Below are positions 1 to 8,105 of a DNA stretch of 64,000 nucleotides, piece after piece. Both the position numbers and the translations under genes were made by a program. The notes beneath the pieces are model-generated. The model saw only the letters and a list, made by a program, of their open reading frames with translations. It did not search any database and was not told the DNA's origin. Source of the DNA: HXMU1420-13 sp024742815 (GTDB lineage: Bacteria > Bacteroidota > Rhodothermia > Balneolales > Balneolaceae). The stretch spans positions 1-64,000 of the forward strand of contig JANSXX010000009.1 of the NCBI GenBank assembly GCA_024742815.1, written 5' to 3'. Within the stretch, counting starts at the first letter, position 1. Each line of letters begins with the position of its first letter.

Positions 1-2
1 AA

Positions 3-131
3 CAACTCTATCTGGCAACGATGAATGCCCAGACGAAATGGTCAGGTGCTATGTTTGGATGGAGCTCGGTACGACGAGATTTAGTAGATTATTTCGATGA
101 CAGATACTTAACCCCTGACACACTTAATTGA
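3..131 (+). CDS. C-terminal end of an unidentified protein (cut by window edge)
   Basis: Reading from base 3, an open frame of 42 codons runs to a TGA at 129-131. The visible tail contains the words KWSGAMFGWSS and DLVDYFDDRYL, which look like ordinary protein rather than noise, and the other two forward frames stop early. The start lies left of the window. I do not recognise the family. It is followed immediately by the intergenic repeat block, as expected at a gene end. Confidence 0.5.
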   Translation, partial: QLYLATMNAQTKWSGAMFGWSSVRRDLVDYFDDRYLTPDTLN

Positions 132-238
132 ACACTCCCAATTCGTAATTCTTAAATCGTTATTCGCCTATTCGTAATTCTTCCCCGTTCGACGTTCGAT
201 TGCTCAATGTTCAAGTGTTCGATGTTCCCCAACTTCTC

Positions 239-257
239 GCAGGACTAAAGTCCTCGC
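239..257. repeat. Palindromic element, copy 1
   Basis: AGGACT-AA-AGTCCT is a perfect inverted repeat with short GC-rich flanks. It sits inside module B and is followed by TTATGTTCGATATCG, a context shared by the other copies at 20283, 31380 and 48782. Confidence 0.7.
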
Positions 258-463
258 TTGTTTATGTTCGATATCGGTTCTAAGGTTCAAAACCTATATT
301 TCATTCTTGTTTTTAGAAATATATAATCAATGTCCTTTTTTTCGATCAGATTAACTCGCATAAACTTTATAGATAGATCGCTACAATGGATTATAGTAAT
401 GGTGTAAGCAGGCACCAAACATTCGTACCTCGTAATTCTACACACGCTTATTCGTAACTCTAT

Positions 464-499
464 AGATCTCTCTCCGCCGGTTGGCGGTTCGAGATGCCA
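464..499. repeat. Module C element, copy 1 (CCGCC-GGTT-GGCGG hairpin)
   Basis: The element runs from AGATCTCTCT to GAGATGCC and contains the inner inverted repeat CCGCC-GGTT-GGCGG. A near-identical copy lies at 2012-2046, and a third, in reverse orientation with a diverged centre, lies at 31148-31173. Confidence 0.65.
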
Positions 500-731
500 A
501 AAGGGAAGGTTTGGGTTAGCAAATCGAATTCGATGTTCAATTGCAAAAAGTTCTAGGTAAGTTCCAACAATTCATACCTCGTAAATCAACACTCGCATAT
601 TCGTAATTCTTCCCCGTTCAATGTTCGACTGTTCCCCTGTTCTATATAAATTTTCCCAGCCAAACATCTTTGACTTCACCTCATGTTTACAATTAAAGAG
701 TTAATTAACATAAGGAATTATCTTAAAAATC

Positions 732-1913
732 ATGGCTGTTCGAAATCAGGTAATTTTTCTGCCACTATTTGCACTTGTATTAATCGGTGGATCATGCAAG
801 AATAATCCCGTAATCATTGAGCCTATAAAAGAATGTGAGTATCCACTAGGGAACCGCACTTTCTCCTGGCAGGCCGATACCGTGGGCTGGTTCCCTTCCA
901 GCATTGGTGGGGTGTGGGCCTTTGCCGATGACGATGCCTATGTGATGGGCTTGATTTGGCAAAAAAACGAAAAAGATGAACTGGAATTTACATATGGCTT
1001 GCATTGGAATGGGCAAGAATGGACAACTAACTTTAACGGAAGTCTTGAAGACATCAACCATTTTTCTAACGATGTTACCGGGGATACCAGTTATATGGTC
1101 TCGGTAGGATACCGGGGAATAGGACAGGAAAAAGCGAGTCTTGCTGAATTTGACAATACGACCAAAAAATGGACGGGCTACCAGTTCGAAACCAAAGGGG
1201 AGCTGCGCGCCGTATGGACCGATGGCAACGGCTATGTGATAGCCGTTGGAGACAACGGCATGGTGTACACCAAAAATAGCTACCAGACCCCTTGGGTATA
1301 TAGCATAGCCCCTACCGAGTTTAACCTTACCCAGGTGGATGGGGTTTCTGATGGTGAAATATACATCAGAGGTTTTCTTTCGGTTCCTGGAGAGTTCACT
1401 TATTATCAGATATGGAAGTACGGAGATGAAGAGTGGGACAAACTTTTCGATAGCCAGGATACAACTGGAACATATCTATCTCTTGAAGGAGCGAACCCAC
1501 CCAATTACGGAGGTATTGGAGATATTGTTTCTTACCGTTGCTCCGAAACCGATTCGCTACAGTTATATATCATAGGCAATGAGTCCTTTTTGGCCACCGC
1601 GGCTGGGCAATCCCTGAATTATGAGGTGATTAACCTGTCTGATCGGGGGCTCCCGCTACGCCAAAACCAGCGTACTGGGTTAAGAGTTGATTTTTTCTCC
1701 CCGAATGATGTCTGGATCCATGGGACCCGCTACAACTTCTACCATTGGGACGGGACGGGGTTCGCAAAGATGGAAATCCCCGGCCTGCCGAATGACGATG
1801 CCCAGTTTGGTTTCCAGCGGGATATGGTGAAAACACCCAGCGGGAAGGTATTTCTGCCCACCGAGGTGTCTTCGCAAGTCTATGTGGTGGTTCAGGGAAC
1901 TCCTAAAAACTAA
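732..1913 (+). CDS. Predicted exported lipoprotein, beta-propeller-like
   Basis: This 393-aa protein starts with a lipoprotein signal peptide. A hydrophobic stretch at residues 7-18 leads to the lipobox GGSC, with the lipidated cysteine at position 22. The body holds Trp/Gly-rich segments such as HWNGQEW, AVWTDGNGYVIAVGDNG and NDVWIHGTRYNFYHWDG at roughly regular intervals. These are reminiscent of beta-propeller blades in Bacteroidota lipoproteins; the fold is inferred, not proven. The start at 732 is the only one giving a complete signal peptide. The gene is isolated between two repeat blocks, so no operon partner suggests a role. Its last third looks more GC-rich than its flanks. Function unknown. 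Confidence 0.8.
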   Translation: MAVRNQVIFLPLFALVLIGGSCKNNPVIIEPIKECEYPLGNRTFSWQADTVGWFPSSIGGVWAFADDDAYVMGLIWQKNEKDELEFTYGLHWNGQEWTTNFNGSLEDINHFSNDVTGDTSYMVSVGYRGIGQEKASLAEFDNTTKKWTGYQFETKGELRAVWTDGNGYVIAVGDNGMVYTKNSYQTPWVYSIAPTEFNLTQVDGVSDGEIYIRGFLSVPGEFTYYQIWKYGDEEWDKLFDSQDTTGTYLSLEGANPPNYGGIGDIVSYRCSETDSLQLYIIGNESFLATAAGQSLNYEVINLSDRGLPLRQNQRTGLRVDFFSPNDVWIHGTRYNFYHWDGTGFAKMEIPGLPNDDAQFGFQRDMVKTPSGKVFLPTEVSSQVYVVVQGTPKN

Positions 1914-1954
1914 ACGTTGAGCAAGAAATAGTACTATCCAACATGACGTCTACA

Positions 1955-2275
1955 TTAGATGTCAAAAAAATCGTAATTCGTAATTCAACCCTCGCCATTT
2001 CATAACTCACTAGATCTCTCTCCGCCGGTTAGCGGTTCGAGATGCCAAAGTGCGTTCGATGTTCAAAGATTCATCATACACTGATTATAAATATCGCTTA
2101 GGTCTTAATCCTGTGTATGATCCAACGCAGAGCATTGGATCGAGGTAAAAAGTTCTAGGTAAGTTCCACCAATTCGTGCCTCGTAAATCTACACTCGCTT
2201 ATTCGTAATTCTTCCCCGTTCAAAGTTCGAAGTTCAATGTTCCCTTGCTCAATATTCGACCGTTCCCTGTTCCTT
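1955..2275. repeat. Intergenic modular repeat block 2
   Basis: This block between the lipoprotein gene and the convergent 88-aa gene has a partial module A at about 1965-2000, module C at 2012-2046 and a fuller module A at about 2165-2270. The phrase AAAAGTTCTAGGTAAGTTCC precedes the last module A here and also at about 546-566 in block 1. Two extra inverted repeats lie between: TCATACAC/GTGTATGA (about 2074 and 2113) and ATCCAA/TTGGAT (about 2120 and 2135). Confidence 0.65.
2012..2046. repeat. Module C element, copy 2
   Basis: Near-identical to 464-499 except in the loop region (CCGCCGGTTAGCGG instead of CCGCCGGTTGGCGG). Confidence 0.65.
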
Positions 2276-2278
2276 TTT

Positions 2279-2545
2279 CTAAACTTTAATATCCAGCTTT
2301 ACGCCTTTGCCTTCGTCTTTTTCTTTAATGATCTCAGGAACTTCCGGCATTTTATTGGGTACGTCGACTTCAAGATGAGCTTTCGAAGCCTGGCTGATGG
2401 TTACCTCATCTACAATAAAGCGGGCATTTCTTTCCCGTTCCTGATCGCGCTTCTTTTTCTTTCGTTGCTGCTCTTCTTCCTCTTTCTTGTGCTTGAGCAG
2501 CTCAGGAATCTTACTTAATCGTGATATTTTGGGTAAAAGTGACAT
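2279..2545 (-). CDS. Small charged protein at the end of the flagellar fliA cluster
   Basis: This 88-aa protein of unknown family has a highly charged stretch at about residues 18-40 (runs of E, then K, then R/E) that is probably helical or coiled coil. Its C-terminal part, ending VKLDIKV, has short beta-like segments. Reality is supported by three things: it reads in the same direction as fliA just upstream, a GGAAGG ribosome-binding site lies about 8 nt before its ATG, and a sigma-28-like promoter (2581-2608) lies about 35 nt upstream. There is no signal peptide or membrane segment. The opposite-strand open frame over the same bases is a shadow. A late flagellar role is inferred from promoter and position only. 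Confidence 0.6.
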   Translation of the reverse strand: MSLLPKISRLSKIPELLKHKKEEEEQQRKKKKRDQERERNARFIVDEVTISQASKAHLEVDVPNKMPEVPEIIKEKDEGKGVKLDIKV

Positions 2546-2580
2546 TCAACGCCTTCCATGGGTATTCGTCTCCTATCACA

Positions 2581-2608
2581 GTTATCGGTTGGTTTTATCT
2601 TAACTAAA
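2581..2608 (-). promoter_or_regulatory. Sigma-28-like promoter for the 88-aa gene
   Basis: On the minus strand the -10 is CCGATAAC (2581-2588). At the 20-nt position used by the flagellin promoters the -35 box reads TTAG rather than TAAG, preceded by T. The predicted transcript start lies about 30 nt before the ATG at 2545. An imperfect stem-loop (CCTGTAAG at 2611-2618 with CTTACAGG at 2639-2646) lies between it and the fliA stop codon. Confidence 0.5.
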
Positions 2609-2667
2609 TCCCTGTAAGATTAGACTCTTCTAACGAACCTTACAGGTACTCTGCATCAACATAGTTG

Positions 2668-3438
2668 TTAATGCTCTACATACACTACTTCTTCTTTGGT
2701 GAGCTCTTGTCGGAGTTGAAGCAATAATTTTCCCACAATTTGTGAGATTCGGGCTTCAGTGAGCTCAAGCAATAATGCAATTTCGCTCATGGTCATGTCT
2801 TCGTAGTAGTAAAGCATCAGAATTAAGCGATCGCGCTCTTTCAGCTCACCAATCTTTTTCATAATGGCAGCGGTACGTTCTTTCTTCTCCAGATTATTAT
2901 CCGGTACCTCGCTGTTAGGGTCGATCTGAGTGTCGTAATACGACGATGAATCTTGATCGTAGGCAGGGCTGTCTAGAGAAAGTAAATTTCGTTGCTGTAC
3001 ATTAGATAACAATTTATTGTAAGCAGAGATGTCCATATCCAACTCATCAGCTACTTCCTGATCGGAAGGCTCGCGGCCAAGAATCTGGCTCAGTTGTTCG
3101 ATTACTTTTTGAACTTCACCATAGGTTTTACGCTGTTTTCTTGGCAACTGATCGATACTTCGCAGATAATCTACAATGGCGCCACGAATGCGGTAATAGG
3201 CAAAAGTATTGAATTGAATATTTCTGCTGCAATCGTACGAATCCATTGCCTGAAGTAATCCGGTAATGGCTGCACTTTCAAGATCTTCGCGTTGCGATAA
3301 CGGCTGATCCGGACGGCTGATTTTACCGATAATACTGCGTACCAATGGCATCGATTTACTAATGATTGCATTTCGAAGCCCATCAACAGGATTACTGGCG
3401 TATAATTCGATCAGTTCTTGTAATGTCTTGTTTCCCAT
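2668..3438 (-). CDS. fliA: RNA polymerase sigma-28 factor for flagellar genes
   Basis: FliA/WhiG-family sigma-70 protein of 256 aa, the usual length. Region 2 is visible as DLESAAITGLLQAMDSYD and FNTFAYYRIRGAIVDYLR (about residues 52-95), which bind the -10 element and core polymerase. Region 3 follows (GREPSDQEVADEL, about 121-133). Region 4 holds the helix-turn-helix MTMSEIALLLELTEARISQI near 215-235. It is predicted to direct RNA polymerase to late flagellar genes. Ten matching promoter candidates occur in this window, including all six flagellins. It is the last but one gene of the flhB-flhA-flhF-flhG cluster, 2 nt after the 74-aa gene, which implies co-transcription with the export and placement genes. 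Confidence 0.96.
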   Translation of the reverse strand: MGNKTLQELIELYASNPVDGLRNAIISKSMPLVRSIIGKISRPDQPLSQREDLESAAITGLLQAMDSYDCSRNIQFNTFAYYRIRGAIVDYLRSIDQLPRKQRKTYGEVQKVIEQLSQILGREPSDQEVADELDMDISAYNKLLSNVQQRNLLSLDSPAYDQDSSSYYDTQIDPNSEVPDNNLEKKERTAAIMKKIGELKERDRLILMLYYYEDMTMSEIALLLELTEARISQIVGKLLLQLRQELTKEEVVYVEH

Positions 3439-3440
3439 AG

Positions 3441-3665
3441 CTAGTTCTCCTGCTCTGCATTGCTGTTATTTCCTCCAACGGGGACGTGTTCGGTAGATTT
3501 GTTATCTCGAACCACATTCAGCAGAAAAATGGATAAGTACATTACTGTAAACAGACCCATAAATACGAGTAAGCTACGATAAAGTGCTACATCAATTTGA
3601 ACTCCTGAGATCAAAAGAAGCATAAAAAGAAGTAACGAGATCACTAAAATAAGGCGTAGTAACAT
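3441..3665 (-). CDS. Small two-helix membrane protein in the flagellar operon
   Basis: This 74-aa protein has two predicted membrane segments (about residues 3-24 and 31-52) joined by a short polar turn, and a hydrophilic Asn/Glu-rich tail. It lies between flhG and fliA with gaps of 15 nt and 2 nt, so it is almost certainly co-transcribed. I do not recognise a family. It is too short and in the wrong place to be FliQ, and lacks FliO or FliL features. A role in flagellar assembly is inferred from position alone. Confidence 0.7.
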   Translation of the reverse strand: MLLRLILVISLLLFMLLLISGVQIDVALYRSLLVFMGLFTVMYLSIFLLNVVRDNKSTEHVPVGGNNSNAEQEN

Positions 3666-3680
3666 AATGTTTCCTCTCTA

Positions 3681-4475
3681 CTAATAAGCTAATTTTAAAT
3701 GTGGTTTTTCGAGTAAAGTCGATTCAGCAATGATATTCTGGCTGATGAATTCGACCTCATTATTTATCGGGTTCGCACTATCGATACCCAGCAAAGTATT
3801 TTGCTTGCGCACGGCCTTGCGTACCTGATCATTCTCCGGGATAAAACCCAGATACACGCTTTCCTTTTCGAGGAAATAGGTTAAAATGGTATTAAAACGA
3901 TGGATGGTATCAGTGGCTGATTCTTCGCTCTCCGCAAAGTTTACAACACTACCAAATTTGTAGCTTGGATCGATGCTGTACACATATTTGCACAAGCGAT
4001 ACACATCCGAGATGGCCGAAGGCTCATCCACCAAAATCAACACGCCAAACTCGGCGGCATCTAACGACCATAGCGTCATTTCACCAACTCCGGCCGGAGT
4101 GTCGATCAAAATAAAATCGTGGGTTTGTTTTAAAGCATACACCGCTTGATCCAACGCATCCATAATGATGTCGGTGTCAATCCTTAAATCTAGAGGATCA
4201 TCCGATGCTGTAACCAATGTAATTCCGTTGCAATCATGAAAGGTTTTTTCCAAGCTGCATTCATTTAAAATCCATTCGCACAAGCTGGCTTGGAATGGCT
4301 GATTGAACATAGTTGCGCAATTCGCCAGGCCCAGATCAACATCAACTACGGCAACTTTATAGCCCATGTCGTTAAGCATAGCTGCAATATTCACGGTGGT
4401 TAAACTTTTCCCAACACCGCCTTTTCCGCTGATTATCGAGAAAACAAAAGTCTCAGTTGGTTCAAACAATTGCAT
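3681..4475 (-). CDS. flhG: MinD-like ATPase controlling flagellar number
   Basis: FlhG (FleN/YlxH) family P-loop ATPase, 264 aa from the chosen start. The deviant Walker A SGKGGVGKS is at about residues 16-24, followed by VVDVDLGLANCATMF and the switch DTPAGVG. It is expected to dimerise on the membrane with ATP and limit flagellar number with FlhF. The ATG at 4475 is preferred over an in-frame start 33 nt upstream because a GGAGG site lies 7 nt before it, overlapping the end of flhF. From this start the ATPase core begins almost at once, so the N-terminal DQAxxLR motif that stimulates FlhF in known FlhG proteins is absent. The longer start would not add it. Confidence 0.93.
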   Translation of the reverse strand: MQLFEPTETFVFSIISGKGGVGKSLTTVNIAAMLNDMGYKVAVVDVDLGLANCATMFNQPFQASLCEWILNECSLEKTFHDCNGITLVTASDDPLDLRIDTDIIMDALDQAVYALKQTHDFILIDTPAGVGEMTLWSLDAAEFGVLILVDEPSAISDVYRLCKYVYSIDPSYKFGSVVNFAESEESATDTIHRFNTILTYFLEKESVYLGFIPENDQVRKAVRKQNTLLGIDSANPINNEVEFISQNIIAESTLLEKPHLKLAY

Positions 4476-4477
4476 GT

Positions 4478-5950
4478 TTAGGCCTCCAATACTTTTTGAG
4501 CAAACCACTGTGGATTAAACTCCATCAAACTGGTAGATAAGTTGGTTCCGGTACTCAGGTACCGCGCCGCACAACCCATTTCTTTCATGAATGGAATAAT
4601 CGGTCCCCATTGGGTGATTTCATCCAGATGCGTGATTGAAATATAGTCGGGTTGCATTGGGTGATTTTTAGCAGTTGCACCTTCGAAATAGAATTTGCTG
4701 CGAGCCGCATTCACCACAAAATGAACTTCTAGCGGTGTTACCGGCGTAAGTAACTGTCTAATTTTCCAGTAATCTCTAAACGATTCTTCCTGCTCAATAC
4801 TCAGCGAAGGAGTGTCGATGAGCACATGATCAAATTCTTTCCAAGCTTCCAGATGATCGCTTACATCAAGGCCTTTTTTCACTTCGAAAAAGGGAATCTC
4901 ATGATCCGCACAAAAAGCGCCAAGAATACTGTAGTAGGTTTCACCCGCTTTGCTTTGCGGATGGATGCTCACCACAGCTACTTTCTTGTTGAGCATAAAA
5001 TCAGGATGCGTACACAATTTCATAATCTGTGAGGTTTTACCCGAACCGGATGGACCTGCAAATAGCATAAACTGAGAAGGCTCTTTGGTTACGGCTTTAC
5101 CCAGCGAATCGCGAAGTAAGCCTGCAATTTTTGCCATAAAGAGTTCGGTTTGATCGAAAGGATCAACGCCACCTTTAATGATTTCGCTAAACCACCCGCT
5201 TACGGTACTGGTATTAATTCCGGTTTGCACTAATTGCTGGAATACCGGATGGCACGCATAATCGATGTTCGCCGAAATGAGAGAAGAATCCAGTAAGGAT
5301 TCCAGTTTGTCAAATCGTTTGTGTAGGGCTTTAATCGCTTTTTGGTTTTCGATGGGCGATTGAGTAGCTCTCAATAAATCTCGGGGACTTTCTTTGGGCT
5401 TCGATTCTCTGAAATGTGTGATAAACTTTCCTGCGGTTTTCGGAATTACAGATTCAGGGGCTTCATCGCGTAAAATTTCTTCTTCTTCAATATTTTTTTG
5501 AGGGGCGGGACGTAGGCTTGCTCTGCGGTAAAATTGCCCGGAAGTTTTTTCCTGAATTTCCTCTTGTTGCGGTAAAAATGCCGAGCCGGCTAGTACCGGT
5601 TCTTTCTGTAAAGTCTCTTTCTTTTCTTTGATGATTTGCTCGGTGGCATACTTGCGTAGGTTCGCCAATTTCGGACTTTCCTTCTTTTCCTGAGCTTCCA
5701 TACGCACTCCACTTCGCTCGAATTGTACTCCGGCTTCTTCTTGTTTTAACGATTCACGGAAGGCTTTTCGAGGATCCTGTGCTGGTTGTTCAGCCGATTT
5801 TTCGCTATCCGAGAAAATGGTAATTCGAGCATTTTGATGCTCTGAAGTGGCTTCAGATGATTCCAGAATAAGGATATCGTCGCCATACATTTGGTAGGCT
5901 GTTTTCTTAGCGGCTTCAACGGTTTTGCCAAAAATATTCTTCAGTATCAT
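4478..5950 (-). CDS. flhF: SRP-like GTPase for flagellar placement
   Basis: FlhF, 490 aa. The N-terminus resembles FlhF starts (MILKNIFGKTVEAAKKTAYQ). It is followed by a long low-complexity, Glu/Lys/Pro-rich B domain (about residues 50-200), longer than in many homologues. The NG GTPase domain occupies about residues 215-490. Its P-loop is GPSGSGKTS near 296-304, a variant of the usual GPTGVGKTT, and VLIDTPS is the G3-like motif. The family marks the flagellar assembly site. Its start overlaps the last 4 nt of flhA, and it ends just before the flhG start, so flhA-flhF-flhG are translationally coupled. Confidence 0.93.
   Translation of the reverse strand: MILKNIFGKTVEAAKKTAYQMYGDDILILESSEATSEHQNARITIFSDSEKSAEQPAQDPRKAFRESLKQEEAGVQFERSGVRMEAQEKKESPKLANLRKYATEQIIKEKKETLQKEPVLAGSAFLPQQEEIQEKTSGQFYRRASLRPAPQKNIEEEEILRDEAPESVIPKTAGKFITHFRESKPKESPRDLLRATQSPIENQKAIKALHKRFDKLESLLDSSLISANIDYACHPVFQQLVQTGINTSTVSGWFSEIIKGGVDPFDQTELFMAKIAGLLRDSLGKAVTKEPSQFMLFAGPSGSGKTSQIMKLCTHPDFMLNKKVAVVSIHPQSKAGETYYSILGAFCADHEIPFFEVKKGLDVSDHLEAWKEFDHVLIDTPSLSIEQEESFRDYWKIRQLLTPVTPLEVHFVVNAARSKFYFEGATAKNHPMQPDYISITHLDEITQWGPIIPFMKEMGCAARYLSTGTNLSTSLMEFNPQWFAQKVLEA
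4483..4487 (-). promoter_or_regulatory. Ribosome-binding site deciding the flhG start
   Basis: GGAGG on the minus strand lies 7 nt before the ATG at 4475 and just before the flhF TAA (4478-4480). This supports translational coupling of flhF and flhG and the shorter FlhG start. Confidence 0.7.
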
Positions 5951-8100
5951 ACTAATTCACTTTCTTGGGTAGTAGGCTGTAATTGGGTTCCCGAATTCTG
6001 ATTTGGAATCGTTCGCTCGGGTGCTTGCATCGTTAAACGATCAAAAGTCTTGAACTGAATTTCCTGGCTGATGTCGTTATACGATAACACATTTATATCT
6101 GGCAAAATTGGTGCCAGAAACTCAAAGAGGGTAAACCGAAGGATGGGCGAGGTAAGCAGTACTGGCTCAAATCCTTTTCTTACCATATTGGTAAAAGTTG
6201 CCGATGCCGACTGGTAAAGTCGCTCTACGGTATCTGGAGTAAGACCTAGCGTATTGCTGTTAAGTGTGCCTTGCTGCGCCTGCGAAATCAAATGTGATTC
6301 CAATTGTGGCTCCAGCATCACAACCACTACTTCGTTCTCGGGAGTTACAAATTGCCGGGTAATGGTTTCTGATAAAGCTGCCCGGCAGTACTCATTTAAT
6401 ACATCGGTATTGTTGGTTTGATGACAATAATCGGCCAGCGTTTCCATGATGGTGATTAAATCCCGAATAGGAACTCGTTCACGCAATAAGCGGCGTAAAA
6501 CCTTTTGAATATCACCGATTTTCATACCGTCAGGTACAAGTTCTTCTACCAGAGCCGGAGCCTGCTCTTTTACATTTTCCACCAGCTTCTGCACCATTTG
6601 TCGGTCGATGAGCTTGTGCGCGTTTTTCTTTAGCACTTCCATCAAATGAGTGGTGATTACCGCTCCGGCTTCGATCACAGCCAGCCCATATTTTTCCGCC
6701 TCCGACTTATTTTTTCCGCTCACCCAAACGGCATCCATTCCAAAAGTAGGATCCTTGGTTTCAATCCCTTGGATATTCGGTCGGAAATCTTCCGGTAATA
6801 GCGTTAAATAATAACCGGGCAACAATTCGCCACTACCTTGTTCTACACCACGCATTTTTATGGTGTAGCGATTGGCGTCCAGCTGCACATTATCTCTGAT
6901 TCTGATGGATGGAATAATAATTCCGAGTTCGGCAGCCAATTGCTTGCGGAGCGACGTCATACGCTCCAGGAGATCTCCACCTTGGGTCACTTCTACCATT
7001 GGAATTAAGCTATAGCCGATTTCCAGCTCAAGCGTGTCCATCATTAAGTAATTCTCAACGGGATCGTCTTTTTTCTGAACCACCGCTTCCGATTTTTCCG
7101 CTTCCAGAGCTTCGGTTTCTTCACGCTCGGCATTCCGGTAATTTTTAAAAGCCATAAATATCAGGAATCCACCAATCCCCCAGAAAGGAAGTACAGGTAA
7201 ACCGGGCATCATTCCCATAAAAAACACGAAGACAGCCGCGATCGTCACCGTTTTGGGATTCCCAAGAAGTTGATCGGTAAGTTCGTTACTCAGGTTTCCT
7301 TCCGATGCCGCTCGGGAAACGATCATACCCGAGGCCGTTGAAATTAGTAGTGCGGGAATTTGAGAAACCAACCCGTCACCAATAGTCATTAACGTATAAG
7401 TGGATGCCGCTTCTGTCAAAGGCATGCGCAGTTGAACGGTTCCGATGATCAGACCACCAATAATATTGATGAAAGTGATTAACAAGCCGGCAACAACATC
7501 ACCACGTACGAACTTACTCGCACCATCCATGGCTCCATAAAAATCGGCCTCGCGGGCAATTTCCTCTCTTTTTGATTTGGCTTCTTCATCGGTTAACAAA
7601 CCAGCAGCTAAATCGGCATCGATCGACATTTGTTTACCGGGCATGGCATCTAAGGTAAAACGAGCCGCAACCTCGGCAATACGAGTGGCACCTTTGGTAA
7701 TTACTACAAAGTTGATGATTACCAGCACCGAGAAGATGATAATCCCGATTACAAAATTGCCCTGTACAATAAAACCACCAAAGGCTTCGATAATATTACC
7801 GGCATTTCCTTCACTTAAGATTAACCGTGTTGTGGCTACGTTTAGGGAAAGTCGGAACAGGGTTAAAATCAAAAGCATGCCCGGGAAAACCGCAAATTGC
7901 AGCGGTTTTAGCGCATAAAAGGCAACCAACAGTACGATCAGTGAAAACGTGATGTTCAGCGCCAGGAAAAAGTCCATGAGTGCTGTTGGGAAAGGGATAA
8001 TCATGATTAATAGGATCATGATGATTCCCGACGAAATCAGTACATCCGTTTGGAAGAATGTTGATTTAAGTTTTTTAGAGTCTAATCCGCCAAGTTTCAT
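5947..8100 (-). CDS. flhA: Flagellar type III export gate protein FlhA
   Basis: FlhA, 717 aa, slightly longer than typical. The N-terminal half contains about eight membrane helices (residues 25-330) and the FHIPEP-family signature RIAEVAARFTLDAMPGKQMS, then a charged loop rich in Glu/Ala/Lys. The cytoplasmic C-terminal domain (about 365-690) binds substrates and chaperones, for example IGDIQKVLRRLLRERVPIRD. The protein forms the nonameric ring of the flagellar export gate in the inner membrane. It starts 5 nt after flhB ends and overlaps flhF by 4 nt. FliP, FliQ and FliR, its usual partners, are not in this window. Confidence 0.97.
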   Translation of the reverse strand: MKLGGLDSKKLKSTFFQTDVLISSGIIMILLIMIIPFPTALMDFFLALNITFSLIVLLVAFYALKPLQFAVFPGMLLILTLFRLSLNVATTRLILSEGNAGNIIEAFGGFIVQGNFVIGIIIFSVLVIINFVVITKGATRIAEVAARFTLDAMPGKQMSIDADLAAGLLTDEEAKSKREEIAREADFYGAMDGASKFVRGDVVAGLLITFINIIGGLIIGTVQLRMPLTEAASTYTLMTIGDGLVSQIPALLISTASGMIVSRAASEGNLSNELTDQLLGNPKTVTIAAVFVFFMGMMPGLPVLPFWGIGGFLIFMAFKNYRNAEREETEALEAEKSEAVVQKKDDPVENYLMMDTLELEIGYSLIPMVEVTQGGDLLERMTSLRKQLAAELGIIIPSIRIRDNVQLDANRYTIKMRGVEQGSGELLPGYYLTLLPEDFRPNIQGIETKDPTFGMDAVWVSGKNKSEAEKYGLAVIEAGAVITTHLMEVLKKNAHKLIDRQMVQKLVENVKEQAPALVEELVPDGMKIGDIQKVLRRLLRERVPIRDLITIMETLADYCHQTNNTDVLNEYCRAALSETITRQFVTPENEVVVVMLEPQLESHLISQAQQGTLNSNTLGLTPDTVERLYQSASATFTNMVRKGFEPVLLTSPILRFTLFEFLAPILPDINVLSYNDISQEIQFKTFDRLTMQAPERTIPNQNSGTQLQPTTQESELV

Positions 8101-8105
8101 TTACA

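Larger units (their letters stand above)
140..650. repeat. Intergenic modular repeat block 1
   Basis: This gap, bounded by a gene end and the lipoprotein gene at 732, is made of modules seen again elsewhere in the window. Module A (core words TTCGTACCTCGTAAAT, TATTCGTAATTCTTCC, CCCCGTTCGA) occurs around 140-235, 420-455 and 570-650. Module B, carrying the AGGACT palindrome followed by TTCGATATCG and TAGAAATAT, spans about 236-400. Module C (AGATCTCTCTCCGCC to GAGATGCC) is at 464-499. No credible gene was found in it. Confidence 0.7.

Noticed and set aside
140..650. CRISPR-like appearance of the intergenic repeats
   Set aside because: Repeat units are long and diverged, with no regular spacers and no cas genes.
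1339..1575. Second plus frame inside the lipoprotein gene
   Set aside because: Overlaps a well-supported gene with signal peptide; a shadow frame.
2237..2518. Plus-strand 93-codon Phe/Leu-rich frame
   Set aside because: It is the antisense image of the Glu/Lys-rich 88-aa gene; codon pattern and promoter favour the minus strand.
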